Below are positions 25,241 to 33,189 of a stretch of 39,465 nt of DNA, one piece after another. The stretch's first letter is position 1; every line of letters begins with the position of its first letter. The stretch spans positions 1 to 39,465 of the forward strand of contig JBHEOO010000025.1 of the NCBI GenBank assembly GCA_046260765.1. Reading direction: 5' to 3'. The stretch comes from Chromatocurvus sp046260765 (lineage in GTDB: Bacteria; Pseudomonadota; Gammaproteobacteria; Pseudomonadales; Halieaceae). The notes below the pieces were generated by a model, which was not told where the DNA came from, ran no database searches, and saw only the letters and a program-made list of their open reading frames with translations. Position numbers and translations under genes: made by a program.

Positions 25241-26599
25241 TCAACCATGCGATGCGTGCACTGGCGTGGCCAGCGGCAGCAGCGTGCCCCGCAGTGAGTT
25301 TGGCAGGGCCTCGTCAATGGCCACCTCTGCGAACTCGCCGACCAGACTCATGTCCGCGCAGGAGAAATTCACTACCCGGTTGTTTTCCGTGCGCCCCTGC
25401 AGCTGGCCCGGGTCCTTGCGTGACACGCCAGTCACAAGAACTGTCTCCACGCCACCGACCATGCGTCGACTGATAGCCTGGGCCTGCTGGCTGATGCGCG
25501 ACTGCAGCGCCGCGAGGCGCGCTTTCTTGACCTCTTCGGGTGTGCTGTCGGGCAATTCTGCCGCCGGTGTACCAGGCCGGGCACTGTAGATAAAGCTGAA
25601 TGAGGTGTCGAAGCCGATGTCATCGATCAGCTTCATCGTGGCTTCGAAGTCCGCGTCGCTCTCTCCCGGGAAGCCGATAATGAAATCGGAGGAAATGCTG
25701 ATATTCGGGCGGATGCGGCGCAGGCGGCGGATGCGGGACTTGTACTCCAGCGCGGTGTGGTTGCGCTTCATGGCCGCCAAAATGCGGTCGGAACCGCTCT
25801 GCACCGGCAGATGCAGGTGATCCACCAGCGCCGGGATCTCTGCATAGACGTCGATCAGTGCGTCGGAAAACTCCATGGGGTGCGATGTCGTGTAGCGGAT
25901 GCGGTCGATCCCGGGGATGCGCGATACGTAGCCGAGAAGCTCTGCAAAATCGACCGTTTCACCCAGATGATTGTCACCGCGATAGGCGTTGACATTCTGC
26001 CCGAGCAGATTGACCTCGCGTACGCCCTTGTCGGCGAGCTGGCTTACTTCGAGAATCACGTCATCCAGGGGGCGGGAGACCTCCTCACCGCGCGTGTAGG
26101 GCACCACACAGAAGCTGCAGTATTTGCTGCAGCCTTCCATAATCGAGACAAACGCGGTCGGACCGTCCACGCTGGGTTCAGGCAGCCGGTCGAACTTTTC
26201 GATTTCGGGAAAACTGACGTCGACAACGAGTGTGCCGCCCGGACCGCGCTGGTCCATCATTTCTGGCAGCCGGTGCAGCGTCTGCGGGCCGAACACCAGA
26301 TCGACATAGGGCGCGCGGCGGCCGATTTCGGCACCTTCCTGGCTGGCAACGCAGCCCCCCACGCCAATAATCAGATCGGGGTTCTTCTGCTTCAGGTGCT
26401 TCCAGCGCCCGAGCTGGTGGAAGACCTTTTCCTGGGCCTTTTCGCGAATGGAGCAGGTGTTCAGGAGCAGGACATCCGCCTCTTCCGGATTGTCGGTGGT
26501 TTCGAGGCCGTGACTGTCGCGCAGTAGATCCTGCATGCGCGAGGAATCGTACTCGTTCATCTGGCAACCGTGTGTCTTGACGTAGAGTTTTCTGGCCAC
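25241..26599 (-). CDS. miaB: tRNA-2-methylthio-N6-dimethylallyladenosine synthase
   Basis: MiaB is a radical-SAM methylthiotransferase that modifies i6A37 to ms2i6A37 in tRNAs reading UNN codons. The 452-residue protein has the N-terminal cluster cysteines Cys12 (KTHGCQMNEYDS), Cys49 (NTCSIREKAQEKV) and Cys83 (VGGCVASQEG). The radical-SAM triad is CSKYCSFC (157, 161, 164), and a C-terminal TRAM domain (GRTENNRVVNFSC) is present. GTG 26599 has AGGGA upstream. It is the first gene of the co-directional block, so its promoter should lie in 26600-26806; a TACAAT on the minus strand at 26654-26659 is a possible -10 element. Confidence 0.96.
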   Translation of the reverse strand: MARKLYVKTHGCQMNEYDSSRMQDLLRDSHGLETTDNPEEADVLLLNTCSIREKAQEKVFHQLGRWKHLKQKNPDLIIGVGGCVASQEGAEIGRRAPYVDLVFGPQTLHRLPEMMDQRGPGGTLVVDVSFPEIEKFDRLPEPSVDGPTAFVSIMEGCSKYCSFCVVPYTRGEEVSRPLDDVILEVSQLADKGVREVNLLGQNVNAYRGDNHLGETVDFAELLGYVSRIPGIDRIRYTTSHPMEFSDALIDVYAEIPALVDHLHLPVQSGSDRILAAMKRNHTALEYKSRIRRLRRIRPNISISSDFIIGFPGESDADFEATMKLIDDIGFDTSFSFIYSARPGTPAAELPDSTPEEVKKARLAALQSRISQQAQAISRRMVGGVETVLVTGVSRKDPGQLQGRTENNRVVNFSCADMSLVGEFAEVAIDEALPNSLRGTLLPLATPVHASHG

Positions 26600-26806
26600 T
26601 GTCTGTCCCTGGGCGCTGTGCCCGCTGCTGCTTCTGAATCAAACGGGGCGTGAATTGTACAGATCGCAGCGAAGCACGAACACCCCCGCTGGCGTCGTTC
26701 TGCTGTCTTTTTCAGTGCCCGGTGGTACCATGCTAACCGCTACAAGACTGTGGCCAAAGCGACTGTCTCCAGTGTTCTACTCACGCTACCTGATATCCGG
26801 ACTATT

Positions 26807-27163
26807 ATGGCTAACAACCCCGTCTACAAGGTCATCTTCCACAACGGTAATGCCGTGGTCGAGCTGTTCGCACGCCAGATCTACCAGAGCGACATGTGGG
26901 GCTTTATCGAGGTTGAGGAATTTGTCTTCGGTGAGCGCTCACAGATTGTCGTGGATCCGGGCGAGGAAAAGCTCAAGAACGAGTTCGCCGGTGTCACGCG
27001 CAGCTACATCCCGCTGCAGTCGGTCATTCGTATCGACGAGGTGGATAAAGAGGGTACGGCGAAAATTTCCGAGGTAAAGCCGCGTGAGGGGAATGTCGCG
27101 GCGTTTCCGTTTCCACCCGGGCGATCCGGTCCCGGGGGTGGCAAGCATGGATTGGATGACTGA
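26807..27163 (+). CDS. DUF1820 family protein
   Basis: The 118-residue cytoplasmic protein matches DUF1820, a short gammaproteobacterial family of unknown function. Marks are MANNPVYKVIFHNGNAVVEL, then YQSDMWGFIEVEEFVFGE and VVDPGEEKLKNEFAGVTRS, which is followed by IPLQSVIRIDEVDKEGTAKI. The last 20 residues are Gly/Pro-rich. ATG 26807 is chosen over an upstream frame extension to 26750 because family proteins begin at this Met; the ribosome binding site is weak. It is divergent from miaB. Confidence 0.88.
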   Translation: MANNPVYKVIFHNGNAVVELFARQIYQSDMWGFIEVEEFVFGERSQIVVDPGEEKLKNEFAGVTRSYIPLQSVIRIDEVDKEGTAKISEVKPREGNVAAFPFPPGRSGPGGGKHGLDD

Positions 27164-27227
27164 CGAGCAGGCGCTCGGTGGTATGGCGCATAGGCTGGAA
27201 GGGACGCCCACGCTGCCATCCCATTCA

Positions 27228-28340
27228 TCAAGGGTTGGGGTTTCCGGGCATCTCGTTGAGGGCACGATAGGCGACTCGGTCGCCGGCGAAGGTTCCTAGC
27301 CACAAGGTTTTGTCGACGACCACGCCCATAGTGATATTGCTGAATGCAGCATCGGGTTCGCCGGTCGCAATGGTGGTTGTCGCGAGGGTCGTCGGGTCGG
27401 TAACGACCACGTCCCAGGGACGCGGGCAGGAGCCATATTGCTCAAGGTCGAACCTGCCGGCCTCATCGAAAGGGTTGCAATTCTCATACTCTACCACCAT
27501 GCCTGCCGTTACCAGCATGCCCTCCGGGTCTTTGTGCAGGTTGTCCGGGGCGATTCGCAGGGTGTCGGTGCTGCCAAGGATTTCCGGGGGCGTCGTGTTG
27601 GAGTAGGCAATGATGCGCTGCAAGCCCGAGGAAGCAACGTAAAAGGTGCTCTCGTCCGGTGAGATCTCGATGCCGTTGGCGTAGGGCAGCGCCGTGACGT
27701 CAAGTCTTGACCACTCGCCGTCACCCACGCTCCACCGATACACCGCGCCCGTTTCCCTGCCCAGCATGGCGTCAGCAAATTCCTGTCCGTGCTCTACGGG
27801 AATGGTTGCCAGAAGGCTGCCGTCGGCGAGGGCCGTGACGCTGTTGGCCTGCTGTCCATCCGGCGTCGGTATGCAGCCGACCCAGGCGATGCGGGGACGA
27901 TCGGCGCCGTCTGAAAGGGTAATGTCGAACACCTCAATCGCCTCACGCGCGCCATGACCGACGGCGTACAGCGTTGAACGGCCGTTCTGTCCAGGCGTAA
28001 TGTAAAGGCCGTGGGTCACAATGCCTGTGGCAGGCAGAGGTCCTTGGCAGTTTTCGAAGCGCTGGCTGTCAAACCTTATCCGCGCGGCGTCTGAGGGGAA
28101 CAGTACTTCCCAGCTCTTTTCCCGGGTGTCTACCAGATTCAGCACTGACTGTCCGGCAAAGGCACTGGCGATAAGCCACCGCGTGCCGGGAATCTGTACC
28201 AGGTCCTCGGCACTGGCTATGCCGCAGAGATACTGATCTGGGCCGGTGCTGTCACACTCTGCAGCCTGCATCGGTAGCGTGATCGTCGCGAGGAACAGCG
28301 CTGCGATGGCAGCGTGGAAGTGGAGGCGTGCTGGCTTCAT
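27228..28340 (-). CDS. Secreted SMP-30/gluconolactonase-like beta-propeller protein
   Basis: The 370-residue protein has a Sec signal peptide (AAIAALFLATITLPMQAAEC; cleavage likely after QAA). The mature part resembles calcium-dependent six-bladed propellers such as SMP-30, paraoxonase and strictosidine-synthase relatives. Useful marks are GIVTHGLYITPG, LPYANGIEISPDESTFYVAS, DTLRIAPDNLHKDPEGML and MGVVVDKTLWLGTFAGDRVA. The Asn/Asp residues in NGIEISPD and APDNL sit where these enzymes bind metal. Several Cys suggest disulfides in the periplasm. The substrate is unknown. It is convergent with the DUF1820 gene and divergent from lon. Confidence 0.78.
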   Translation of the reverse strand: MKPARLHFHAAIAALFLATITLPMQAAECDSTGPDQYLCGIASAEDLVQIPGTRWLIASAFAGQSVLNLVDTREKSWEVLFPSDAARIRFDSQRFENCQGPLPATGIVTHGLYITPGQNGRSTLYAVGHGAREAIEVFDITLSDGADRPRIAWVGCIPTPDGQQANSVTALADGSLLATIPVEHGQEFADAMLGRETGAVYRWSVGDGEWSRLDVTALPYANGIEISPDESTFYVASSGLQRIIAYSNTTPPEILGSTDTLRIAPDNLHKDPEGMLVTAGMVVEYENCNPFDEAGRFDLEQYGSCPRPWDVVVTDPTTLATTTIATGEPDAAFSNITMGVVVDKTLWLGTFAGDRVAYRALNEMPGNPNP

Positions 28341-28444
28341 GAGCTTGTCTCACGGTGTGTAATCTGGATTGTATCCTGAAGAACAGCAGAATGCGCCCTC
28401 GGCCACTCTGGCCTGTCCCGGGTTAAACGCTATCCTGTCGACTG

Positions 28445-28473
28445 CTTGAAATTCCGCGACCGCAGCCCCACTT
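28445..28473 (+). promoter_or_regulatory. Sigma-32 (heat-shock) promoter of the lon-type gene
   Basis: CTTGAAA (28445-28451), a 14-bp spacer and CCCCACTT (28466-28473) match the E. coli sigma-32 consensus CTTGAAA-N11-16-CCCCATnT at all but one position. Transcription would start near 28480, just ahead of AGGGCGG (28484-28490) and the GTG start at 28495. Confidence 0.78.
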
Positions 28474-28494
28474 CATCTTGTTTAGGGCGGAAAA

Positions 28495-30945
28495 GTGTCA
28501 GACATGATAGATCAGCAGAATGACAATCGGGCGCAGGAAGATCAGTCGCCTGAAAATGAGGAGCAGCGCACCCAGAATTCGCCGGCAGTGGCGGATGAGG
28601 TGTTGCCGGATACATTGCACCTGATACCGGTGCCCAACCGCCCTTTTTTCCCGGGTCAGGTGCAGCCTGTGGCGATCAACAGCGAAGAGTGGGAGTCGAC
28701 GTTGAAAGCTGTGGGGCAATCGGGCAACAGCCTGCTTGGTCTGGCCTTTGTCGAGGGCGCTACGCCTGGAGAAATCACCACGCGGCAGTTCCCGGCCATG
28801 GGCTGCGTGGTGCGCCTGCACCGTCCGCCTGGAATGTCGGATAACCCAGGGCATTTCCTCGCCCAGGGCCTGCGTCGCTTCCGCATTGTTCGCTGGCTGT
28901 CCGAAACGCCGCCCTATCGGGTGCAGGTGGAGTATCCGCGGGCTCAGGAGGACCGCGATAGTGATGAGGTCAAGGCCTACGCCATGGCCATCATCAAGGC
29001 GATCAAGGAGCTGTTGCCACTGAATCCTCTTTACAGCGAGGAGCTCAAGCAGTATCTCGCCAACTTCAATCCCAACCAGCCAAGTCTGCTGGCGGATTTC
29101 TCCGCTGCACTGACCACCGCATCCGGGGAGAATCTCCAGGAGATTCTCGACACGCTGCCCCTGCAGTCGCGCATGCAGAAAGTGCTTAACCTTCTGCGCA
29201 AGGAGCGCGAGGTGGCGGAGCTGCAGGGCAAGATCAGTGATCAGGTGAACGAGAAGGTCTCCACGCAGCAGCGCGAGTTCTTTCTGCGCGAACAGATGAA
29301 GGTGATCCAGAAAGAGCTGGGCATCTCAAAGGACGATCGCACGTCAGACGCGGACATGTTCGAGGCCCGGCTTGAGGGACTTGTGCTGCCGGACCCTGTG
29401 AAGCGGCGTATCGACGACGAGCTGCACAAGCTGGGCGTCCTGGAGCCGGGATCTCCTGAGTACGGAGTGACTCGCAATTACCTCGATTGGGCAACATGTG
29501 TGCCGTGGGGTCGCTTTTCCGATGATAACCTCAATCTGGACAATGCCAGCAAGGTGCTCGACGCTGAGCACGACGGTCTCGAGGATGTGAAATCGCGTAT
29601 TCTCGAATTTCTCGCGGTCGGCGCGTTCAGGGGCGAGATAGCCGGCTCCATTCTATTGCTGGTCGGCCCCCCCGGGGTCGGCAAGACCAGTATCGGTCGC
29701 TCGGTGGCGACCGCGCTGGGGCGCGAGTTCTACCGCTTCAGTCTCGGCGGTATGCGCGATGAAGCGGAAATCAAAGGACATCGGCGAACGTATATCGGCG
29801 CGATGCCGGGCAAGTTCGTGCAGGCGCTGAAGGAAGTGAAGGTGTCCAATCCGGTGATTATGCTCGACGAGATAGACAAGATTGGCGCCTCCTTCCAGGG
29901 CGATCCCGCGTCCGCGCTGCTTGAGGTGCTGGACCCTGAGCAGAACGTGGAATTCCTCGACCACTACCTCGATCTGCGCGTGGACCTGTCCAAGGTTCTG
30001 TTTATCTGTACCGCCAACCAGCTCGACAGCATACCCGCCCCGCTGCTGGATCGCATGGAAACCCTGCGTCTGGCCGGCTACATCGCAGAGGAAAAGCTGG
30101 CAATCGCGCGTAACCATTTATGGCCGAAGCAGCTTGCACGGCACGGCATCAAGCCCGCACAGCTGAAGATCAACGACGCCGCGCTGAAGTACGTGATCGA
30201 ATCCTACTGTCGCGAAGCGGGAGTGCGCTCCCTCGAAAAGCAGCTGGCGCGGATCATGCGCAAGTCTATTCGCACATTGCTTGATGGCGACAAGAGCACT
30301 CGCCTGCGTGTAGGCAAGAAAGACATCGAGGATCTCCTCGGCAAGCCAATCTTTACCCAGGAAAAACCCCAGCGCGGCGTGGGTGTTGTCACTGGGCTGG
30401 CCTGGACCGCGATGGGTGGCGCTACGCTGGCCGTGGAATCGTCCCAGGTGCACACGCTCAACCGTGGCTTCAAGCAGACCGGCAGCCTGGGCGACGTAAT
30501 GAAGGAGTCAGCCGAGATTGCCTACAGCCACGTGACCGCACACCTGAAGGACTACGGCTGCGATGCGGATTTCTTCGAGACGAGCATGGTGCACCTGCAC
30601 GTGCCTGAGGGCGCTACCAAGAAGGATGGCCCCAGCGCCGGCATTACCATGGCGACCGCGCTCGTGTCCCTGGCGCGCAACCAGCGTATTCGTCGCCATC
30701 TGGCGATGACCGGCGAACTGACCCTGACCGGGCAGGTGCTCGCCGTCGGCGGCATTCGCGAGAAGGTGATCGCGGCGCGTCGCAGCAAGGTGATGGAGCT
30801 CATTCTGCCGCAGCAAAACAAGCGCGACTTCGACGAACTGCCGGAGTACCTGCGGGATGGGATGACGGTGCATTTTGCGCGGACGTTCCGGGAGGTGTTT
30901 GAGTGTGTGTTTGGGGAGCATCGGCGGGAGGGGTCGTTGCATTGA
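28495..30945 (+). CDS. Lon-family ATP-dependent protease, AsrA-like paralogue type
   Basis: The 816-residue cytoplasmic AAA+ serine protease degrades misfolded and regulatory proteins. Order: Lon substrate-binding domain (residues about 40-240), coiled segment, AAA+ with Walker A GPPGVGKT (391-398) and Walker B VIMLDEID, and a protease domain with catalytic dyad Ser714 (KDGPSAGIT) and Lys757 (GGIREKVIAA). The N-terminus (VPNRPFFPGQVQPVAINSEE) differs from canonical LonA and recalls the Pseudomonas AsrA/Lon-2 type. The usual clpX-lon-hup neighbourhood is absent, so a second, canonical lon probably exists elsewhere. GTG 28495 has AGGGCGG before it, and a sigma-32 promoter lies just upstream. 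Confidence 0.93.
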   Translation: MSDMIDQQNDNRAQEDQSPENEEQRTQNSPAVADEVLPDTLHLIPVPNRPFFPGQVQPVAINSEEWESTLKAVGQSGNSLLGLAFVEGATPGEITTRQFPAMGCVVRLHRPPGMSDNPGHFLAQGLRRFRIVRWLSETPPYRVQVEYPRAQEDRDSDEVKAYAMAIIKAIKELLPLNPLYSEELKQYLANFNPNQPSLLADFSAALTTASGENLQEILDTLPLQSRMQKVLNLLRKEREVAELQGKISDQVNEKVSTQQREFFLREQMKVIQKELGISKDDRTSDADMFEARLEGLVLPDPVKRRIDDELHKLGVLEPGSPEYGVTRNYLDWATCVPWGRFSDDNLNLDNASKVLDAEHDGLEDVKSRILEFLAVGAFRGEIAGSILLLVGPPGVGKTSIGRSVATALGREFYRFSLGGMRDEAEIKGHRRTYIGAMPGKFVQALKEVKVSNPVIMLDEIDKIGASFQGDPASALLEVLDPEQNVEFLDHYLDLRVDLSKVLFICTANQLDSIPAPLLDRMETLRLAGYIAEEKLAIARNHLWPKQLARHGIKPAQLKINDAALKYVIESYCREAGVRSLEKQLARIMRKSIRTLLDGDKSTRLRVGKKDIEDLLGKPIFTQEKPQRGVGVVTGLAWTAMGGATLAVESSQVHTLNRGFKQTGSLGDVMKESAEIAYSHVTAHLKDYGCDADFFETSMVHLHVPEGATKKDGPSAGITMATALVSLARNQRIRRHLAMTGELTLTGQVLAVGGIREKVIAARRSKVMELILPQQNKRDFDELPEYLRDGMTVHFARTFREVFECVFGEHRREGSLH

Positions 30946-30970
30946 TCTGGTTTTTGGCGCTTCGTAGGCC

Positions 30971-31088
30971 GCGTTTCCCGTGAGGGTGCAGGACGGTGCA
31001 GACACGCCGTGAACCCGTCCGTGGGGGCTCAACGGCGCCATCCATGGCGCCGATGGTCTGCACCGCCCCGCACCCCCACGGGAAACGC
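30971..31088. repeat. Structured intergenic repeat, copy 1 (conserved core, inverted-repeat arms)
   Basis: Arms 30971-31003 and 31056-31088 are 33-bp inverted repeats with three differences. Between them lie a core (31000-31031, beginning AGACACGCCGTGAACC) and a small hairpin CGGCGCCA/TGGCGCCG (33-bp arms flank both). The 32-bp core recurs exactly, inverted, in copy 2. It starts 25 bp after the lon-type stop codon. It looks like a REP/BIME-class element; no transposase is nearby. Confidence 0.85.
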
Positions 31089-31233
31089 TGCATCGAGCCT
31101 GTATCGACGCTATCGAACGTCGTTCCGTCTACCGATGGTGTGGTCATTTAAAAACGCGTTGATCTGCCGATTATAGAGTCTGCTCCGTCAGGTGAAGAAA
31201 CGAGCTTGTGAATCTGATGATCGCTCGATAGAG
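31089..31233. other. Spacer between the two structured repeats
   Basis: These 145 bp carry no gene, strong hairpin or promoter that I can support. They are less GC-rich than the flanking repeats. Confidence 0.5.
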
Positions 31234-31363
31234 CGGTCTGGTGGGTGGGGCGGGGGTCGCCAGACCATGCGAGGCTGGACGGTGGGGGCGGCCTCCCGCA
31301 GCCTGAGCCCCCACGGACGGGTTCACGGCGTGTCTGGCGACCCCCACCCGACCCACCAGACCG
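31234..31363. repeat. Structured intergenic repeat, copy 2 (inverted relative to copy 1)
   Basis: Arms 31234-31265 and 31332-31363 are 32-bp inverted repeats with two differences. The core 31304-31335 is the exact reverse complement of 31000-31031. The inner hairpin (AGGCTG 31272-31277 with CAGCCT 31299-31304) sits in the same relative place as in copy 1, but its sequence and the arm sequences differ from copy 1. It ends 27 bp before the stop of the sulfotransferase-like gene. Confidence 0.85.
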
Positions 31364-31390
31364 CGGCTCGGCAGCGTGATACAGGGTCGC

Positions 31391-32128
31391 TCACTCCGGC
31401 CGAATCACATGTTCCAGCATCTCGGCGTAGATCCCCTCCGCCTCCCGGCACAGCGCCTCATACCGCGCAGGCACCTCTGCTGGCGCTGCGTGCGACTCCG
31501 GTTCGGCAAAGCCCGTCGAGGCCTCTACTGATGCGTACCAGTGCGGCGCCCAGACGCCGTCGCTGGCGCGCGGTCCCGCCGGCCAGTGCAGCATCTCGTC
31601 CCGGAAGGGAATGTGAATGCGCTCGCACAGCTGCCTGAGCACGCTCTCTGGATTCTGCAGGGTCAGCGCCGAGTCGATCACCGGCGGTGCTTCTCCCAGG
31701 CGATCGCGCACACGGCGAAACAGCATGATCTGCTGGCTGAAGCCGAGTTCATCCATGTCGAACTCCGGCACGATTTTCACGAACGATGCGATCATGCGCC
31801 GCGGCTCGCGGATCAGGAAGCAGTTGGTGAACCGGTCCATGAAGGAGAAGTCCATCTCCGGGAGCATGTGTTTGGTCATGTGCTTCTGGTAGTACACCTC
31901 GGCAGCAGGGTCCGGTGTCTCTACGGTCAGCGATTGCGCGACGCGGCGCCAGTCGCAGTCCATGCCGGCAATGATGTCCTCGCGGCCGGGATGATCGATT
32001 CCGGTTCGCGACAGGTAATAGCCGTAAAAGGGCTCGTCGACCACGCAGGTGTCGGGCCGGTTCTCGAAGGACCGCATCATGGCCGTGCTGATGTTGCGCG
32101 GGCCGGACCACATGGCAATACGCTGCAC
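31391..32128 (-). CDS. Sulfotransferase-like P-loop protein
   Basis: The 245-residue protein resembles the sulfotransferase family that uses PAPS as donor. The N-terminal MWSGPRNISTAMMRSFENR has the position and character of the 5'-phosphosulfate loop. LIREPRRMIASFVK resembles the 3'-phosphate-binding segment (R-x-P and a Ser). VVDEPFYGYYLS is a further family block. The acceptor is unknown, and some relatives may be kinases or have lost activity. The start is GTG 32128, 5 bp after the stop of the class IV aminotransferase, so the two are co-translated; ATG 32113 (MWSGPRN) is an alternative. Confidence 0.8.
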   Translation of the reverse strand: MQRIAMWSGPRNISTAMMRSFENRPDTCVVDEPFYGYYLSRTGIDHPGREDIIAGMDCDWRRVAQSLTVETPDPAAEVYYQKHMTKHMLPEMDFSFMDRFTNCFLIREPRRMIASFVKIVPEFDMDELGFSQQIMLFRRVRDRLGEAPPVIDSALTLQNPESVLRQLCERIHIPFRDEMLHWPAGPRASDGVWAPHWYASVEASTGFAEPESHAAPAEVPARYEALCREAEGIYAEMLEHVIRPE

Positions 32129-32133
32129 GGCGC

Positions 32134-33072
32134 TCAGCTCTGGCGCGGATGGCTGGCACCGGGGCCGGCAATATAGGCCTGTACGGTGTCGCGATAGCCC
32201 TGCTGCAGCTTTTTCAGAAAGGGTCTGTCGCTGGCGTCGCCGATATCGCGACCGTCGACTTCAGACACGGGCACCAGTCCTGCGAAGGTGCCGGTGACGA
32301 AGGCTTCCTGGGCGTTGTAGACGTCGGTCAGGGTAAAATTGGTCTCGCGCACAGGAATTTCCAGCGATCGGGCAATGTCCAGAACCTTGCCGCGGGTGAT
32401 GCCGTCGAGGCAGTAATCGCCGGTGGACGTCCAGAGTTCGTTGCGGCGGATGATAAAAAAGTGGGTCGAGTTGCAGGTGGCGACAAAGCCGTGGGGGTCG
32501 AGCATGAGCGCCTCGTCGTGACCGCTCTTGGCGGCCGCTATGCAGGCGGTGATGCAGTTGAGCTTGGAGTGGGTGTTCAGGGTCGGGTCCTGCACGTCGG
32601 AGTAGCCACGGCGCACGTGAACCGTAAACAGACGCACGCCTTTCTGTGAGGTTTCAGGCTTGCTCTCCTTGAATTCGGGAATGATCACCACGGTGGGTGG
32701 CGTGATGGTCATGCGCGGGTCCTGATAGGGCGTGGCCTTGGTGCCGCGAGACACCATGAGGCGGATATGCACGCCGTCGTGCATGCCGTTCGCAGACAGC
32801 AGGGTGTAAATGCGTCGGGTAAGGGCGTCGCGGTCGAAGTCGGGCTGAAAGTCGAGGGTCTTCATGCCTTCGAACAGGCGCTCCAGATGCCGCTCGAGGA
32901 AAAGCACGGTGTCGGCCTCTACGCGGATACCCTCCCACACGCCGTCGCCGAGGATAAATCCGGAGTCGAATACGGAGATTTTCGCCTCATCGCGGTGGAA
33001 ATGCTCGCCGTTGATGTCGATGAGAATATTGGCGTTGCGCTCGTCCTGAACGTATTCGTGGGTGCCCTTCAT
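32134..33072 (-). CDS. Class IV (branched-chain/D-amino-acid type) PLP aminotransferase
   Basis: The roughly 312-residue enzyme belongs to fold-type IV aminotransferases (IlvE, D-alanine aminotransferase and ADC lyase relatives). The PLP lysine is Lys170 in LNTHSKLNCITACIAAAKSG. Other marks are VFDSGFILGDGVWEGIRVE near residue 45, LMLDPHGFVATCNSTHFFII and VTGTFAGLVPVSEVDGRDIG. Substrate preference cannot be read from sequence; the pairing with a sulfotransferase-like gene suggests a dedicated pathway and not general BCAA synthesis. The start is uncertain: ATG 33072 (MKGTHEY) is preferred by family similarity, with ATG 33105 and 33156 possible. It is divergent from cmoA. Confidence 0.85.
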   Translation of the reverse strand: MKGTHEYVQDERNANILIDINGEHFHRDEAKISVFDSGFILGDGVWEGIRVEADTVLFLERHLERLFEGMKTLDFQPDFDRDALTRRIYTLLSANGMHDGVHIRLMVSRGTKATPYQDPRMTITPPTVVIIPEFKESKPETSQKGVRLFTVHVRRGYSDVQDPTLNTHSKLNCITACIAAAKSGHDEALMLDPHGFVATCNSTHFFIIRRNELWTSTGDYCLDGITRGKVLDIARSLEIPVRETNFTLTDVYNAQEAFVTGTFAGLVPVSEVDGRDIGDASDRPFLKKLQQGYRDTVQAYIAGPGASHPRQS

Positions 33073-33189
33073 GCTGTCTTCGTCCTCGGCCAGGAAAACC
33101 CGCATGTTATCATTTCCGCAGGTCCCGAGAATGCTTTCCGGGGACACGCACGCCATTCAAGCTGCGAGTGAGAGTAAAAGGCCAAAGCC

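Noticed and set aside
30946..31390. The repeat region as a CRISPR array or insertion sequence
   Set aside because: Only two inverted copies of one core, no regular spacing or spacers, and no transposase or cas gene.
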